64,000 nucleotides of DNA from Pseudomonas sp. NKUCC02_KPG (GCF_019345465.1 NZ_JAHKRC010000011.1:62001-126000); one strand, 5' to 3'; shown: positions 37,106 to 45,864, counted from the first letter of the stretch. A program made the numbers and translations. Notes: generated from the letters alone by a model not told the origin.

Positions 37106-37888
37106 TCAAGGCAGTCCTTTCGGAAAATACCGGCTGGGTGCCGCGCCCAGTACTCTGCGAAACACACTGGTAAAGGCGCTCGGGCTGCTATAGCCCAGGT
37201 CAGTCGCCACTCGCGTAATGGCTTCGCCGTTACCCAGGCGCACCACGGCTGCCAACAGGCATGCTTGCTGGCGCCATTCGACAAAGCTGATTCCGGTTTG
37301 CTGGCGAAATAGCCGGGTGAAGGTGCGGCGGCTCATGCCGACCTGGCGGGCCATCTCATCAATCCCGATATCCAGTGACGGCTGTTCCAGCAACGTACGA
37401 CAGGTCTGTGCCAGCCTTGGCTCACCCGGCAACGGTGCATTGAGTGACAGGGGCGGCATGCCGGCTATTTCGTGAAGCAGCAACCCCATCACAAGACCCT
37501 CCCGACGGGTCTCGTCATACAGCGCCGGGATATCCACGGCCTGGATCAGCAGCTGGTGGAGCAGGGGCGAGATACCGAAGACCTGGCACTGTGCGGGCAG
37601 GCCAAGCCGGCTGCAGGCGGGACTGCGGATATAAGTGTTCAGCATGGTCACCGGCCCGGCCATGCTCATTTCATGAGGCACCCCCGCTGGAACCCAGATA
37701 GCCCTTTGCGGGGGCACGACCCAATTGCCCTGGTCGGTAAATACGGTGATGACACCGCTGGCGGCATAGGCAAATTGCCCGCGACGATGGGTGTGCAGCG
37801 CAAAGTGCTGGCCGTCTGCATAGTTATTGGCCGTGACCACTGCGTCACGGGGGATGTTCTCGTAGGTATCGATGTCAATTTCGCGCAT
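37106..37888 (-). CDS. AraC-family regulator with N-terminal cupin
   Basis: 260 residues: an AraC-binding cupin (HFALHTHRRGQFAYAASGVITVFTDQGNWVVPP) and a C-terminal double HTH (MARQVGMSRRTFTRLFRQQTG ... VATDLGYSSPSAFTSVFRRVLG). It is divergent from the EamA transporter, which it most likely regulates. Confidence 0.9.
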   Translation of the reverse strand: MREIDIDTYENIPRDAVVTANNYADGQHFALHTHRRGQFAYAASGVITVFTDQGNWVVPPQRAIWVPAGVPHEMSMAGPVTMLNTYIRSPACSRLGLPAQCQVFGISPLLHQLLIQAVDIPALYDETRREGLVMGLLLHEIAGMPPLSLNAPLPGEPRLAQTCRTLLEQPSLDIGIDEMARQVGMSRRTFTRLFRQQTGISFVEWRQQACLLAAVVRLGNGEAITRVATDLGYSSPSAFTSVFRRVLGAAPSRYFPKGLP

Positions 37889-38007
37889 GGCCCGAATTTA
37901 ATGATCTATGACCTGATAGTGCAAGCGGGCCTTGGTAGCAAGTGTTCATAGTGACGCCTCGGTTGGTGCGCACGCTCGCCAGCCCTGCCTACTGGAAGCA
38001 GAACGCT

Positions 38008-38943
38008 ATGCAAAAGAAACACGTGGCCCTGGCCGTCATGGTGACGGCCGTCTGGGGGTTTAATTTTCCCATTACCAAATTGGGCCTGGCTGCCATTGAT
38101 CCGTTGTTGCTGACTGCGCTCAGATTTACCCTCGCGGCGTTGCCGTGGGTGTTTTTTATCAAGCGTCCCCCGATAGCCCTGCAGTGGCTGGCGGCTTATG
38201 GACTGATTTTTGGTGTTGCGATGTGGGCGCTGATCAACGTGGGCATCGAATTGGGAGTCCCGCCCGGAACTGCTGCCCTGTTGGTTCAGTTCAGTGCTTT
38301 TTTCACGCTGGGCTGGGGGGTGTTGCTGTTTCGCGAGCATCTGAGCCTGGGCCAGATGCTGGGGGTAGGGCTTGCGGTGCTGGGTCTGGTCAGCATTATT
38401 CTCGCCAGTCCCGGCCACGGCACGACCGTGGGCTATGGCTTGTTGCTGATCAGTGCATTCAGCTGGAGTGTGGGCAACGTCATCATCAAGCAGTCCAGGG
38501 TCCGGGAGATGTTCGCCTTTGTGGTCTGGGCCAGCGTGTTCCCGCCGATTCCCTTGCTGCTGCTCACCTGGCTGGCTCACGGATCTGCGCCGTTTACCGC
38601 ATTGGTCGAACACGTTGAGTGGGTAGCGGTGTTCTCGCTTTTGTTTCAGGTCTACGCAGCGACGCATTTCTGCTACTGGGGCTGGAATTTATTGCTGCGC
38701 GAATACCCGGTGTCCAAGGTGGCGCCGCTGTCCTTGCTGATTCCGGTATTCGGGGTCGCAGGGTCGGTGCTGATGCTTGGACACTCGGTGGATTTCAGTG
38801 AGGGGGTATCGATTGTGCTGATTTTGTCGGCGCTTGCGGTGGGGTTTGTAAAAGGGCCGGGGCTTAGTCCGAGATGTCAGTTACCGGGATGGCCTGGTCG
38901 TCAGAAGGCTGCGCGGCGCTTTTCTTCTCTCGACGATCGTTGA
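38008..38943 (+). CDS. EamA/DMT-family permease (amino acid or metabolite exporter)
   Basis: 311 residues with about ten hydrophobic helices in two EamA repeats (VMVTAVWGFNFPITKLGLAAIDPLLLTALRF for the first). The start at 38008 (MQKKHVALAV) is preferred over the longer frame. Its last ~27 codons run antisense into the rrf2-type gene (80-bp convergent overlap), giving a charged, non-hydrophobic tail. Confidence 0.85.
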   Translation: MQKKHVALAVMVTAVWGFNFPITKLGLAAIDPLLLTALRFTLAALPWVFFIKRPPIALQWLAAYGLIFGVAMWALINVGIELGVPPGTAALLVQFSAFFTLGWGVLLFREHLSLGQMLGVGLAVLGLVSIILASPGHGTTVGYGLLLISAFSWSVGNVIIKQSRVREMFAFVVWASVFPPIPLLLLTWLAHGSAPFTALVEHVEWVAVFSLLFQVYAATHFCYWGWNLLLREYPVSKVAPLSLLIPVFGVAGSVLMLGHSVDFSEGVSIVLILSALAVGFVKGPGLSPRCQLPGWPGRQKAARRFSSLDDR

Positions 38944-39427
38944 TCCATTTGCCGACCTGTGCCGGGAATTCGGCGGGGGATTTTCGGCCGACCTTTCGGG
39001 CAAGATCAAGAATGGTTTGTTGGGCCAGGGCCTCTTCCATGCGCTTTTGTGCCGTCATCATCGCCGCGTGAACCGAACAGTGGCCGTCCAGCGCCCAGGC
39101 AGGCGGCGAGCCTTCGAAGAGTGCGCAGCGGCCACGGATTTCCCGGCAATCGAAAATAAGCTTCTGGCCGTCGATAGCGTTGACGATATCGAGAATGCTG
39201 ATTTCGTCAGCAGGCCTGGCCAGCTTGAATCCGCCGCGCACGCCTTCGGTGGCCACGACCAGTCTGGACTTGGCCAGCTTGGTGAAAATCTTTGCCAGGT
39301 AGTCCTGAGGTACGCCTTGCAACTCTGCAAGATCACGCACGCTCGCTTCACGGCTTTCGCCACCATCACCTACCAGAAAAAGCAGGCAGTGAATGCCGTA
39401 CTCAACGCCCGCGCTGTAAAGAGACAT
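38864..39427 (-). CDS. Rrf2-family regulator with cysteine cluster
   Basis: 187 residues. Winged HTH of Rrf2 type (SVRDLAELQGVPQDYLAKIFTKLAKSRLV, then GVRGGFKLARP). Three cysteines in FDCREIRGRCALFEG...DGHCSVH are spaced as in Fe-S-binding Rrf2 proteins such as IscR and NsrR. The start at 39427 has GGAG upstream. Its target is probably the divergent NADH dehydrogenase gene, given the paired palindromes between them. Confidence 0.9.
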   Translation of the reverse strand: MSLYSAGVEYGIHCLLFLVGDGGESREASVRDLAELQGVPQDYLAKIFTKLAKSRLVVATEGVRGGFKLARPADEISILDIVNAIDGQKLIFDCREIRGRCALFEGSPPAWALDGHCSVHAAMMTAQKRMEEALAQQTILDLARKVGRKSPAEFPAQVGKWINDRREKKSAAQPSDDQAIPVTDISD

Positions 39428-39436
39428 CAGTATCTC

Positions 39437-39451
39437 CGACTGAATTAGTCG
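39437..39451. promoter_or_regulatory. Rrf2-type operator, copy 1 (regulator side)
   Basis: CGACTGAATTAGTCG, a 15-bp inverted repeat 9 bp upstream of the regulator start. It lies just downstream of a promoter TTGCTC (39483-39478) / TAAAAT (39460-39455) with a 17-bp spacer on the minus strand. It matches copy 2 in both half-sites. Confidence 0.75.
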
Positions 39452-39527
39452 CATATTTTAGCAGCGATCAGTCAGGCGAGCAACGCTACTTGAGCGTGAC
39501 AGCAGGGTCATGGGCCACAAATAAAGA

Positions 39528-39558
39528 TTGCTCTCTGTAACTACGACTAATATAGTCG
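39528..39558 (+). promoter_or_regulatory. NADH dehydrogenase promoter with overlapping Rrf2-type operator, copy 2
   Basis: -35 TTGCTC (39528-39533), 17-bp spacer, -10 TATAGT (39551-39556). The operator CGACTAATATAGTCG (39544-39558) covers the -10, so binding should block RNA polymerase. Confidence 0.72.
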
Positions 39559-39629
39559 CCGTTATTGAGGTTCGGTGGTGATCGTCATTCGGGGTTGCTT
39601 TGCTCGGGCTTCTCATCAGGGGATAAAAA

Positions 39630-40832
39630 ATGAAACAGCAGATTCTGATTATTGGCGCAGGCTTCGGTGGCATGTGGACCGCTTTGAGTGCAACGCGGTT
39701 GTTCGACATTCATGGCCACGACGAGGTTGAAGTGACCGTATTGGCCCCTCAGGCCGAGCTGCGCATACGCCCGCGTTTTTACGAGCCGGACGCGCACCAG
39801 CTGTTCGCACCGATTGGCGAATTGTTCGATGCAGTAGGTGTAACGTTCATCAAGGGTGCGGCAGAGACCATCGACGCCCAGCAAAAAACGGTCGGTTACA
39901 TCGATGCCGCCGGTACGAAACAAGTACTCAGCTACGACAAACTTGTTCTGGCCACCGGCAGCCGGCTTGCGATCCCCGACACCCAAGGCGTGGCGCAATA
40001 CGCTTTCGATGTGGACCAGATCGAGCAAGCCGTGCGCCTGGAAAATCACCTCAAGTCACTGGCAGACCTTCCAGAAAGCCGTGGCCGCAACACAGTGGTC
40101 GTGGCGGGTGGCGGTTTTACCGGCATTGAAACAGCGACCGAAATGCCAGCTCGTCTGCGGGCCATACTGGGTGATCACGCCGACGTTGAAGTGATCATCG
40201 TGGACCGTGGTGAAAAAGTCGGGGCGTCAATGGGGGCTGAAATCAGCCAGTCGATTGCACAAGCCAGCGATGAACTGGGAGTGACATGGCGCTTGAAATC
40301 GTCGGTGGTGGCCGTTGATGAACAGGGCGTGACCCTTGGAGATGGCCAGCGAATCGACGCGAAGACCGTGGTCTGGACCACGGGTGTGCGGGCTTGCTCG
40401 CTGACAGCGCAGATCCCGGGAGAGCGTGATTCCCTTGGGCGTCTGCATGTGGATGCCCACCTTAAAGTCATTGGCCAGAAAGACATCTTTGCCACCGGTG
40501 ATGTTGCCTACGCCGCAACCGATGACCTGGGCAACCATGCACTGATGACATGTCAGCACGCCATTGTTTTGGGGCGTCATGCAGGCAACAACGTTGCGGC
40601 CCAGATCCTGGGCGTGGCACCGATTGCGTACAGCCAGCCCAAGTACGTCACGTGCCTGGACCTGGGAGGCTGGGGTGCGGTCTACACCGAAGGCTGGGAT
40701 CGCCAGGTCAAGCTGACCCGGGAGGAAGGCAAATCGCTGAAGACCCAGATCAACACCGTGTGGATCTACCCGCCAGCCGCAAACCGTGACGCGGCGTGGG
40801 CGGCGGCGGATCCATTGATTCCGATTGCCTGA
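39630..40832 (+). CDS. Type II NADH dehydrogenase-like FAD oxidoreductase
   Basis: 400 residues with two Rossmann motifs (IIGAGFGGMWTALSA at the start and VVVAGGGFTGIETATEM near 160) and the C-terminal FAD-contact segment DIFATGDVAYA. Related to Ndh-2; no clear C-terminal membrane helix is seen. AGGGGA precedes the ATG. Under likely Rrf2 control, which would suit a role in redox or nitrosative stress. Last core gene before the island. Confidence 0.87.
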   Translation: MKQQILIIGAGFGGMWTALSATRLFDIHGHDEVEVTVLAPQAELRIRPRFYEPDAHQLFAPIGELFDAVGVTFIKGAAETIDAQQKTVGYIDAAGTKQVLSYDKLVLATGSRLAIPDTQGVAQYAFDVDQIEQAVRLENHLKSLADLPESRGRNTVVVAGGGFTGIETATEMPARLRAILGDHADVEVIIVDRGEKVGASMGAEISQSIAQASDELGVTWRLKSSVVAVDEQGVTLGDGQRIDAKTVVWTTGVRACSLTAQIPGERDSLGRLHVDAHLKVIGQKDIFATGDVAYAATDDLGNHALMTCQHAIVLGRHAGNNVAAQILGVAPIAYSQPKYVTCLDLGGWGAVYTEGWDRQVKLTREEGKSLKTQINTVWIYPPAANRDAAWAAADPLIPIA

Positions 40833-40856
40833 GGTGGCCTGGGTGTAGAGCCCGGG

Positions 40857-40902
40857 TTTTGCTGAATTTCAGGCACAAAAAAAGACGTCCTTGGACGTCT
40901 TT
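40857..40902. repeat. Left attachment repeat of the genomic island
   Basis: 46-bp sequence repeated at 55459-55504 with three mismatches; it includes the shared terminator. It continues rightward into a degenerate TGGTGGGCCGGGG (40915-40927), comparable to the tmRNA 3' end seen at the right border. Confidence 0.8.
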
Positions 40903-40906
40903 TTTT
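40877..40906. terminator. Bidirectional terminator after the NADH dehydrogenase gene
   Basis: Perfect hairpin AAAAAAAGACGTCC-TT-GGACGTCTTTTTTT, usable on both strands. It is part of the island-border repeat. Confidence 0.9.
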
Positions 40907-40986
40907 GTGGATTTGGTGGGCCGGGGTAAGTTGAATTGGTGTTGTATCTTATTGATATGATTGATTAATTTTATTTATTATTTTGG

Positions 40987-41008
40987 TTGGAATACCGATT
41001 GGAATGCC
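40987..41008 (+). promoter_or_regulatory. Putative integrase arm-binding sites (left end)
   Basis: TTGGAATACC at 40987 and TTGGAATGCC at 40999, 12 bp apart. The same pair (CTGGAATACC, TTGGAATACC) with the same 12-bp spacing occurs at 55381-55402 near the integrase start. The rest of 40907-41354 shows no convincing gene. Confidence 0.6.
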
Positions 41009-41354
41009 ATTCAGCTGAAAAAGTGCATAACAGACTTCCCTGCTGATATATCGCTCACCCTATTAGACTCTCCATCGGACGATGGCCTGTGCTGGATTCT
41101 GCTGATTGGTGGTGGGCCAGGTTCGCCCCGGCAGGGTGTCGATTCGGCGTCAACGATAACTCTCAACGTGCACTAGCCGGGGGGCTTGGTCTGTTAAGGT
41201 ACGTGTCTTTTTGCTATCGAATTGGCTAGTACCCCTGTGGATAACTGCAGGAAATGCTATCATTCCGTCGAGAATCGGTGACCTTCGTTGGCTTTTCCCG
41301 TCTAACTAGGTACCGATCTATCCCGCCAGTAGTCCGCTCATAGGAGGAGTGACC

Positions 41355-42338
41355 ATGACCAATATTCAGAGTCTCTACTCCGCCTTAAGCGCTCACGGGC
41401 TATCGAAGCAGAAGATTGCGAGGATCCTTCCCGAGTGGTGGTCCGAGGAAGTCGAAGCCACTCCCGGTGGCGCTCAGCGTGCGAAAATCTATCTTGCGAA
41501 GGCCCTGAGCTTGCAGATACGCGCGTTCAGCGAGAGCCCTCCGCGCGTCGAATTTGATGTGCCCGGCGAGAAGCGATTTAAGCTTTCGGCTAAAACCTCA
41601 GAAGACGACGTGTCGTTAGCTGTTGCTTTGGCCCGGAGCGCGTCGCGGATCGCGATATCCGCCCTGAATAGGGAATATCAAGCGCCGCCAGCAAGTGCTT
41701 CTGCCATCAGAGACTATATTCTGAGCACTGGAGCTAAGTGGGTCGGCTTGTCCGAGATCATTGATGCATGCTGGTTGCATGGAATACCTGTGCTGCATCT
41801 GGCATCGCCATTGCTGGCTAAGAAAAAAATGGACGGTATTGCCATGTCTGTTAATAGCCGGCCTTCAATCGTCCTGTCAAATGTGCGGAAAAATGGTTTC
41901 CTGCTTTTTCACTTGGCACATGAGCTGGGGCATATCGCATTAGGCCATTTGAGTGAAAATAGCGCTATCGTAGATGACGATTTCGAGGATCAGGCTACCC
42001 GATCGAAATCTGCTGACGAGACGGCTGCGGACCGTTTCGCTTTGGAATTGTTAACTGGCAATCCCGATAGTAGGCTGACGCTGCAGCAAAAGATGAAAGC
42101 CCAGCCTTTGGCTGATCTTGCGCGAAGAACTGGTGAGCAGCGGAAAATTGACCCTACCCATTTGGTCATGAGCTGCGCCCATAACGACAAAAAGTATTAT
42201 GGGCTTTACGTCGGTGCGGCGAATATCCTCGGTGGTGGAATTGAGGATCAGTCGGTGATTACTGGGAAGGTTTTTCACAATCTTTCTCCAGGCCTTGCAC
42301 CCGATGCTGAGCACTTGCTGCGGAATCTTATCGCATAA
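41355..42338 (+). CDS. ImmA/IrrE-type zinc metallopeptidase
   Basis: 327 residues. The zinc site HELGH is at 189-193, with a likely third ligand E222 in SADETAADRFALELL. The N-terminal ~60 residues are helical and could bind DNA or a partner. AGGAGG lies six bases before the ATG at 41355. The next gene begins directly after its stop (TAA-ATG). ImmA-type peptidases paired with a downstream toxin-like gene are known toxin-antitoxin/defence modules. Confidence 0.85.
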   Translation: MTNIQSLYSALSAHGLSKQKIARILPEWWSEEVEATPGGAQRAKIYLAKALSLQIRAFSESPPRVEFDVPGEKRFKLSAKTSEDDVSLAVALARSASRIAISALNREYQAPPASASAIRDYILSTGAKWVGLSEIIDACWLHGIPVLHLASPLLAKKKMDGIAMSVNSRPSIVLSNVRKNGFLLFHLAHELGHIALGHLSENSAIVDDDFEDQATRSKSADETAADRFALELLTGNPDSRLTLQQKMKAQPLADLARRTGEQRKIDPTHLVMSCAHNDKKYYGLYVGAANILGGGIEDQSVITGKVFHNLSPGLAPDAEHLLRNLIA

Positions 42339-42983
42339 ATGATTCTGCTCGCCGACAACGACATTCTTATCATGCTCGCTCAGTGTGACCTCGTTGACGA
42401 GGCGCTATCCGTATTTCAGTGCGGACTCAATGAGTGTTTTGTCGTTGGTGCTGCACCGTATTCCCTCTATTTGAACGATCCTCAGAAATGCTACGACAAA
42501 CGTCTGGGAAACCATACGGCCTTTGATCGTCTTGCCGGGTTGGTGGGTTCTTGTCAGAGGCTCGGCGCTTCAGAAGAGAACATTGATCTTCTTGAGGCGT
42601 TAACGCGTATTGACGGCGTGGACGACGGAGAGCTTGAGCTGTTCATGCACGCTGATAGCCTGCACCGCAATCATCAGCATTACACACTCACTACGGGTGA
42701 TAAGCGTTCTCTAAAATCGCTGCTTGCATCTGAGTGTACGCTCGCGCTCCCCTCATTGTTTCAGCGAGTAGAGTGTTTAGAGTCGCTCCTGCTCAAGGCG
42801 ATATCGCTGTATGGCCATGCTCATGTCACCAATAAAATTGGGCGCGGTCATGCTACTACTACCAGACAAGATAGGTTTGCTCAGGTGCTACGGGTCGCTT
42901 TTGGTAATGAGCGGAATGAGGCTGCTACACGTGAGGCACTCAACTATTACATGCAGGACGTCGCCTACTTTATTAGGCCCTGA
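42339..42983 (+). CDS. PIN-like nuclease, partner of the ImmA-type peptidase
   Basis: 214 residues. The start MILLADNDILIML carries acidic residues D6/D8 at the end of a first strand. A middle acidic cluster GVDDGELELF (about 94-102) and LTTGDKRSL with D121 complete a PIN-domain-like active site. Zero-gap coupling to the peptidase gene suggests a toxin regulated by it. The family was inferred from motifs only. Confidence 0.6.
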   Translation: MILLADNDILIMLAQCDLVDEALSVFQCGLNECFVVGAAPYSLYLNDPQKCYDKRLGNHTAFDRLAGLVGSCQRLGASEENIDLLEALTRIDGVDDGELELFMHADSLHRNHQHYTLTTGDKRSLKSLLASECTLALPSLFQRVECLESLLLKAISLYGHAHVTNKIGRGHATTTRQDRFAQVLRVAFGNERNEAATREALNYYMQDVAYFIRP

Positions 42984-43057
42984 TCTGACTCAGTGGCTGG
43001 ATTCACAATTGGCAAGCTCAAGTCATAGATGTCCATGTTCGACTCGTCCTTGTTTCC

Positions 43058-43318
43058 TTAGGTTTTTCCCGTCCGCTTCCAGATCAGTAGAGCAGTGAGC
43101 CGATAGTAATATCGGGTAGCCTCGGAACGGTCCCTCAGGTGCTGAGTGAGAAACCAGCGCACATGCTTGAGCTGCCAGGTCCAGGGATTATCGCGTTGCC
43201 ATCGCTGTTGAATGGCCGCTTGCATGATTCGGGCTTGGCGTAGGTGGCGTTGCTGCGTGATCTTCGAGCCGGTCAGTACGCCGCTCAGGAACAAAGCCAT
43301 ATCAAACGGTTTGCTCAT
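43058..43318 (-). CDS. Small protein coupled to a recombinase
   Basis: 86 residues, basic, tryptophan-rich (RWQRDNPWTWQLKHVRWFLTQHL). It overlaps the upstream recombinase gene by 4 bp. No family recognised; its position suggests an accessory factor of the recombinase. Confidence 0.6.
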   Translation of the reverse strand: MSKPFDMALFLSGVLTGSKITQQRHLRQARIMQAAIQQRWQRDNPWTWQLKHVRWFLTQHLRDRSEATRYYYRLTALLIWKRTGKT

Positions 43319-44301
43319 GATCGGCCACCAATGTAGGCCGACACCACATCGATCCGGTTATGCCCGAGTTCAAGGCTGATCTGTTGGCGCGCCTGTCGAT
43401 CCAGTTCACGATCAATGCGATAGCAGTGGCCACCATTGACCGGTGCGGCGTGGCCAGTGAGCTGCTCGTAACGTTCGCAGGCGTAGGCCGCTCGCAGTTC
43501 ATGGAAACCCTTCAGTCCGTGTTCATGCAGCGTTTCGCGAGCGGGGAGAACGGTCTGTTGCAGGAACACGGCGTAGCTTTCTTCTCGGGCCAGCAAGTTG
43601 CGGCTGCGGGGCGGCGATGCATGACGAGCAAACTGCAGCGCCGCTTTCACCGCTTCATTGGCCACGACCCAGCGCGGCGCTGATGCCCCTGAACGGCCGC
43701 CTTTGGTGCCGTCCTGGATGTTGATGCGGCCTAAATGTTCGGCTTCGCGGTGCAAGCGTGGCAGGTCAGCCAGGATTGCTTCGCGCAGGCGCATGCCGGT
43801 TGCTCGGGCCAACAGGACAATCGCGGCCACCCGCTCGTGGTGCTGTTCACCAAGCGCCTCGAGTACTCGCTGCACCTGTTGGTGGTCTTGGCCATCCGGC
43901 GCGCGGGTGCGTACGCTCGAGCGCTTCTGTCCTAACGCCTGACTCGGGCTGGCGATCCTCACGTCCTGATCACCGCGCAGCGCAGCGAGGGTGCGGTTGA
44001 CGCTGCTCAGGCGGTTCTGCGCGGTGGCGATGCAGAGTTCACCTTGCTGGATCTGCTGGCGCAGATACGCGGCGTAGTCTTGTAGCGTCTGTCTATCGAT
44101 CTGGCGCGCATCGTTGTAACCGGGGCCGTCCTCGGACCGACACCAACGCACGAACGCTTGCCAGCGATCGCTATGCGCTTTGACCGTGGCGAAGTGGCCG
44201 CCGGCAAACAAATCCTTTAGCGCTTGTGAGCCGGCATAGCTCAGCTGGCGACCATAGCCAAAGTTGCGACCATCACGCCGACTAATCAAGGTCATCGTCA
44301 T
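43315..44301 (-). CDS. Tyrosine recombinase (integrase-domain protein of ICE type)
   Basis: About 328 residues. C-terminal catalytic domain with ARATGMRLREA (R I), GFHELRAAYACERY (HxLR), LELGHNRIDVVSAYIGG (H and Tyr nucleophile). An N-terminal SAM-like core-binding region is present (AHSDRWQAFVRWCRSEDG). No clear ribosome binding site; GTG 44304, ATG 44301 and ATG 44295 are possible starts. It is distinct from the border integrase at 54 kb and resembles the internal recombinases carried by Pseudomonas ICEs. Confidence 0.85.
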   Translation of the reverse strand: MTMTLISRRDGRNFGYGRQLSYAGSQALKDLFAGGHFATVKAHSDRWQAFVRWCRSEDGPGYNDARQIDRQTLQDYAAYLRQQIQQGELCIATAQNRLSSVNRTLAALRGDQDVRIASPSQALGQKRSSVRTRAPDGQDHQQVQRVLEALGEQHHERVAAIVLLARATGMRLREAILADLPRLHREAEHLGRINIQDGTKGGRSGASAPRWVVANEAVKAALQFARHASPPRSRNLLAREESYAVFLQQTVLPARETLHEHGLKGFHELRAAYACERYEQLTGHAAPVNGGHCYRIDRELDRQARQQISLELGHNRIDVVSAYIGGRS

Positions 44302-44473
44302 CACCGATTTCGTTTGTTTGCAGAAAGAGCAGCAGGGCTTTCCAGTGAGGGCTGAGCTTGTCCGGGTACGGCAGTGGCGCCTGCTGGTATTCCAGCAATG
44401 GTTGTGGTGGCTCGAACGCTTCGCACAGTTGCATCGCTATTCTCCTGAAATTGTCGACTTCGTCCTCACTCAT
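44282..44473 (-). CDS. Small acidic protein overlapping the recombinase start
   Basis: 63 residues ending in an acidic run (NEIGDDDDLD). Its last 20 or so bases overlap the recombinase start, consistent with translational coupling, but its own ribosome binding site is weak. No known family. Confidence 0.45.
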   Translation of the reverse strand: MSEDEVDNFRRIAMQLCEAFEPPQPLLEYQQAPLPYPDKLSPHWKALLLFLQTNEIGDDDDLD

Positions 44474-44858
44474 CCCGCCACGGTTGTTGAGTGTTGCCAG
44501 GGATCAAGGCCCCTGCGACCTGTGAGGTTTGTCCACTCACGCGGGACTGGCGGCTCCTTACGACCGAGAGCTTGGGCATCTCATGATCTGGCCTCCTGAA
44601 CACCTCCGAAGAAGTGGGCGGGTGGAGGCTGCACTGGCTGACGAGACCAGCGCCGCGAGATCCTGAGTCAGGTGAAGGCAGTGAGGTGATGACCGGGGCA
44701 TGCCTGACTGTCAGTCAGGTGCAGTCCATTCCTTGGGCTGCGGCACCGTCATCGGCATCGCTGTGGCGAGTGAGCATTCGGTGTTTGTCACGCCGATTGT
44801 CACGAGGGGGAAAGCCGCAAAGGCCCGTGCGAGCAGGGCTGCAGCAGTGTGATAGGCG

Positions 44859-44889
44859 CCCGTCTCTTTAGGAGGCAAAGAGACGGGCA
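44859..44889. other. Perfect 12-bp hairpin with a Shine-Dalgarno-like loop
   Basis: GCCCGTCTCTTT (44859-44870) and AAAGAGACGGGC (44878-44889) pair perfectly around loop AGGAGGC (GCCTCCT on the minus strand). No T-run follows on either side, so it is not a simple terminator. Confidence 0.55.
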
Positions 44890-45376
44890 ACAGGTTGGCG
44901 CAAGAAATGGCCAAGCGGATAAGTTGCTGCAGAGCAGCCAGGAGAAGGCCTGAGTTGCCGCAGTGGGCAAAGTTGAGAAGTAGGCATCCATCACATCGCT
45001 GTGACCGTGCGAGCCGCCGGACGCTAATCGCACTTGGGGGTGAACCACCACAATGTGGCGTAGCCTCAAAGGTTCTGGCTACCTGGGTGCTGTCGAGGAC
45101 AGCGCTGGTACGGTTCTGGTTTAGCGCTCGTTCTGCTCGCGGTCAACAGCATTTTTGGGGCGACTGTTGCGCCAATCGGTAGTGCTGGAAGACCTTGGAG
45201 TCCGGTGGTTTTCCATAGTCGGGTGGTCGTTCGTCGGGTTTTAATGTGAGCCTGCGTAATTGCATGGACTTGACCGCCCATTTGCATTGTCACTGACCAG
45301 TCAATTGCATTCGTGCTGTTCAACCGTTTGCAATCGGCTTGACCAGCACACGCTGTAGTGACGACCGCTGGAGAAC

Positions 45377-45562
45377 GGCCGATTGTGTTGAAAAAGTCGA
45401 CCCGGGTTGGCTAGCTATGCATTGAGTAGTGAAAACGCCTTTTTTGCATGCTGCTACGTCAAATCTGAGCCCTGGACCTTCTGCGCAAAACACAAATTTC
45501 AATCACAGATGCGTACTTTTCTGATGCCCAAGCCATGGCCGAATTTTTCAACACAATCGGCC
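45377..45562. mobile_element. MITE-like 186-bp element with 19-bp terminal inverted repeats
   Basis: Left end GGCCGATTGTGTTGAAAAA (45377-45395), right end TTTTTCAACACAATCGGCC (45544-45562), exact complements. The interior has no gene. The ends resemble those of IS elements whose tips read TTTTTCAACACAATCGGCC, so it is probably a non-autonomous derivative. No target duplication was evident. Confidence 0.65.
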
Positions 45563-45636
45563 AATAGCTGACAGTTACGCTGTGTTACCGAACTAACGAC
45601 TTCAGCAGAGTATGGCGACTCCATGGACCGCAGTGT

Positions 45637-45864
45637 CTAGGAATTTGCGCAATGAGCGTGTTCCTCCGCTCGTTGATACCAATCAGCGATCCCATCCGTC
45701 GTCCATGGTTTCAACCATCGAGTCCACGCAACTTTGCTCCACAGCCATTGCTTGAGCGGGCGTTCGCCGAGGTGTGGATCGGCGTAAGGTAAGGCACACC
45801 GTCGCGTCAGGCTTTTCTCAACCCGATACCTTTCAACAGCGGATGCCGCAGGGCCAAAGGACAT
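45637..45864 (-). CDS. Possible 75-residue tryptophan-rich peptide at the operon end
   Basis: The frame overlaps the end of the CmcI-like gene by 58 bp and ends PLKQWLWSKVAWTRWLKP...HCANS. It has five tryptophans in its last 40 residues. No ribosome binding site is clear. It could be a remnant of another gene or a genuine small product of the operon. Confidence 0.25.
   Translation of the reverse strand: MSFGPAASAVERYRVEKSLTRRCALPYADPHLGERPLKQWLWSKVAWTRWLKPWTTDGIADWYQRAEEHAHCANS

Larger units (their letters stand above)
44474..45806. other. 1.3-kb non-coding stretch with palindromes and a MITE-like element
   Basis: No frame here looks like a protein. It contains a 17-bp palindrome (CCTGACTG-T-CAGTCAGG, 44703-44719), a 31-nt perfect hairpin (44859-44889) and a 186-bp element bounded by inverted repeats (45377-45562). 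The left part is presumably the upstream regulatory region of the recombinase operon. Confidence 0.6.

Noticed and set aside
40961..41176. 71-codon frame next to the left island border
   Set aside because: It runs through the integrase arm-type repeats, lacks a ribosome binding site and resembles no protein.
44614..45182. Several 60-95 codon frames on both strands upstream of the recombinase
   Set aside because: Overlapping in all frames, no motif, no ribosome binding site; the stretch contains palindromes and looks regulatory.
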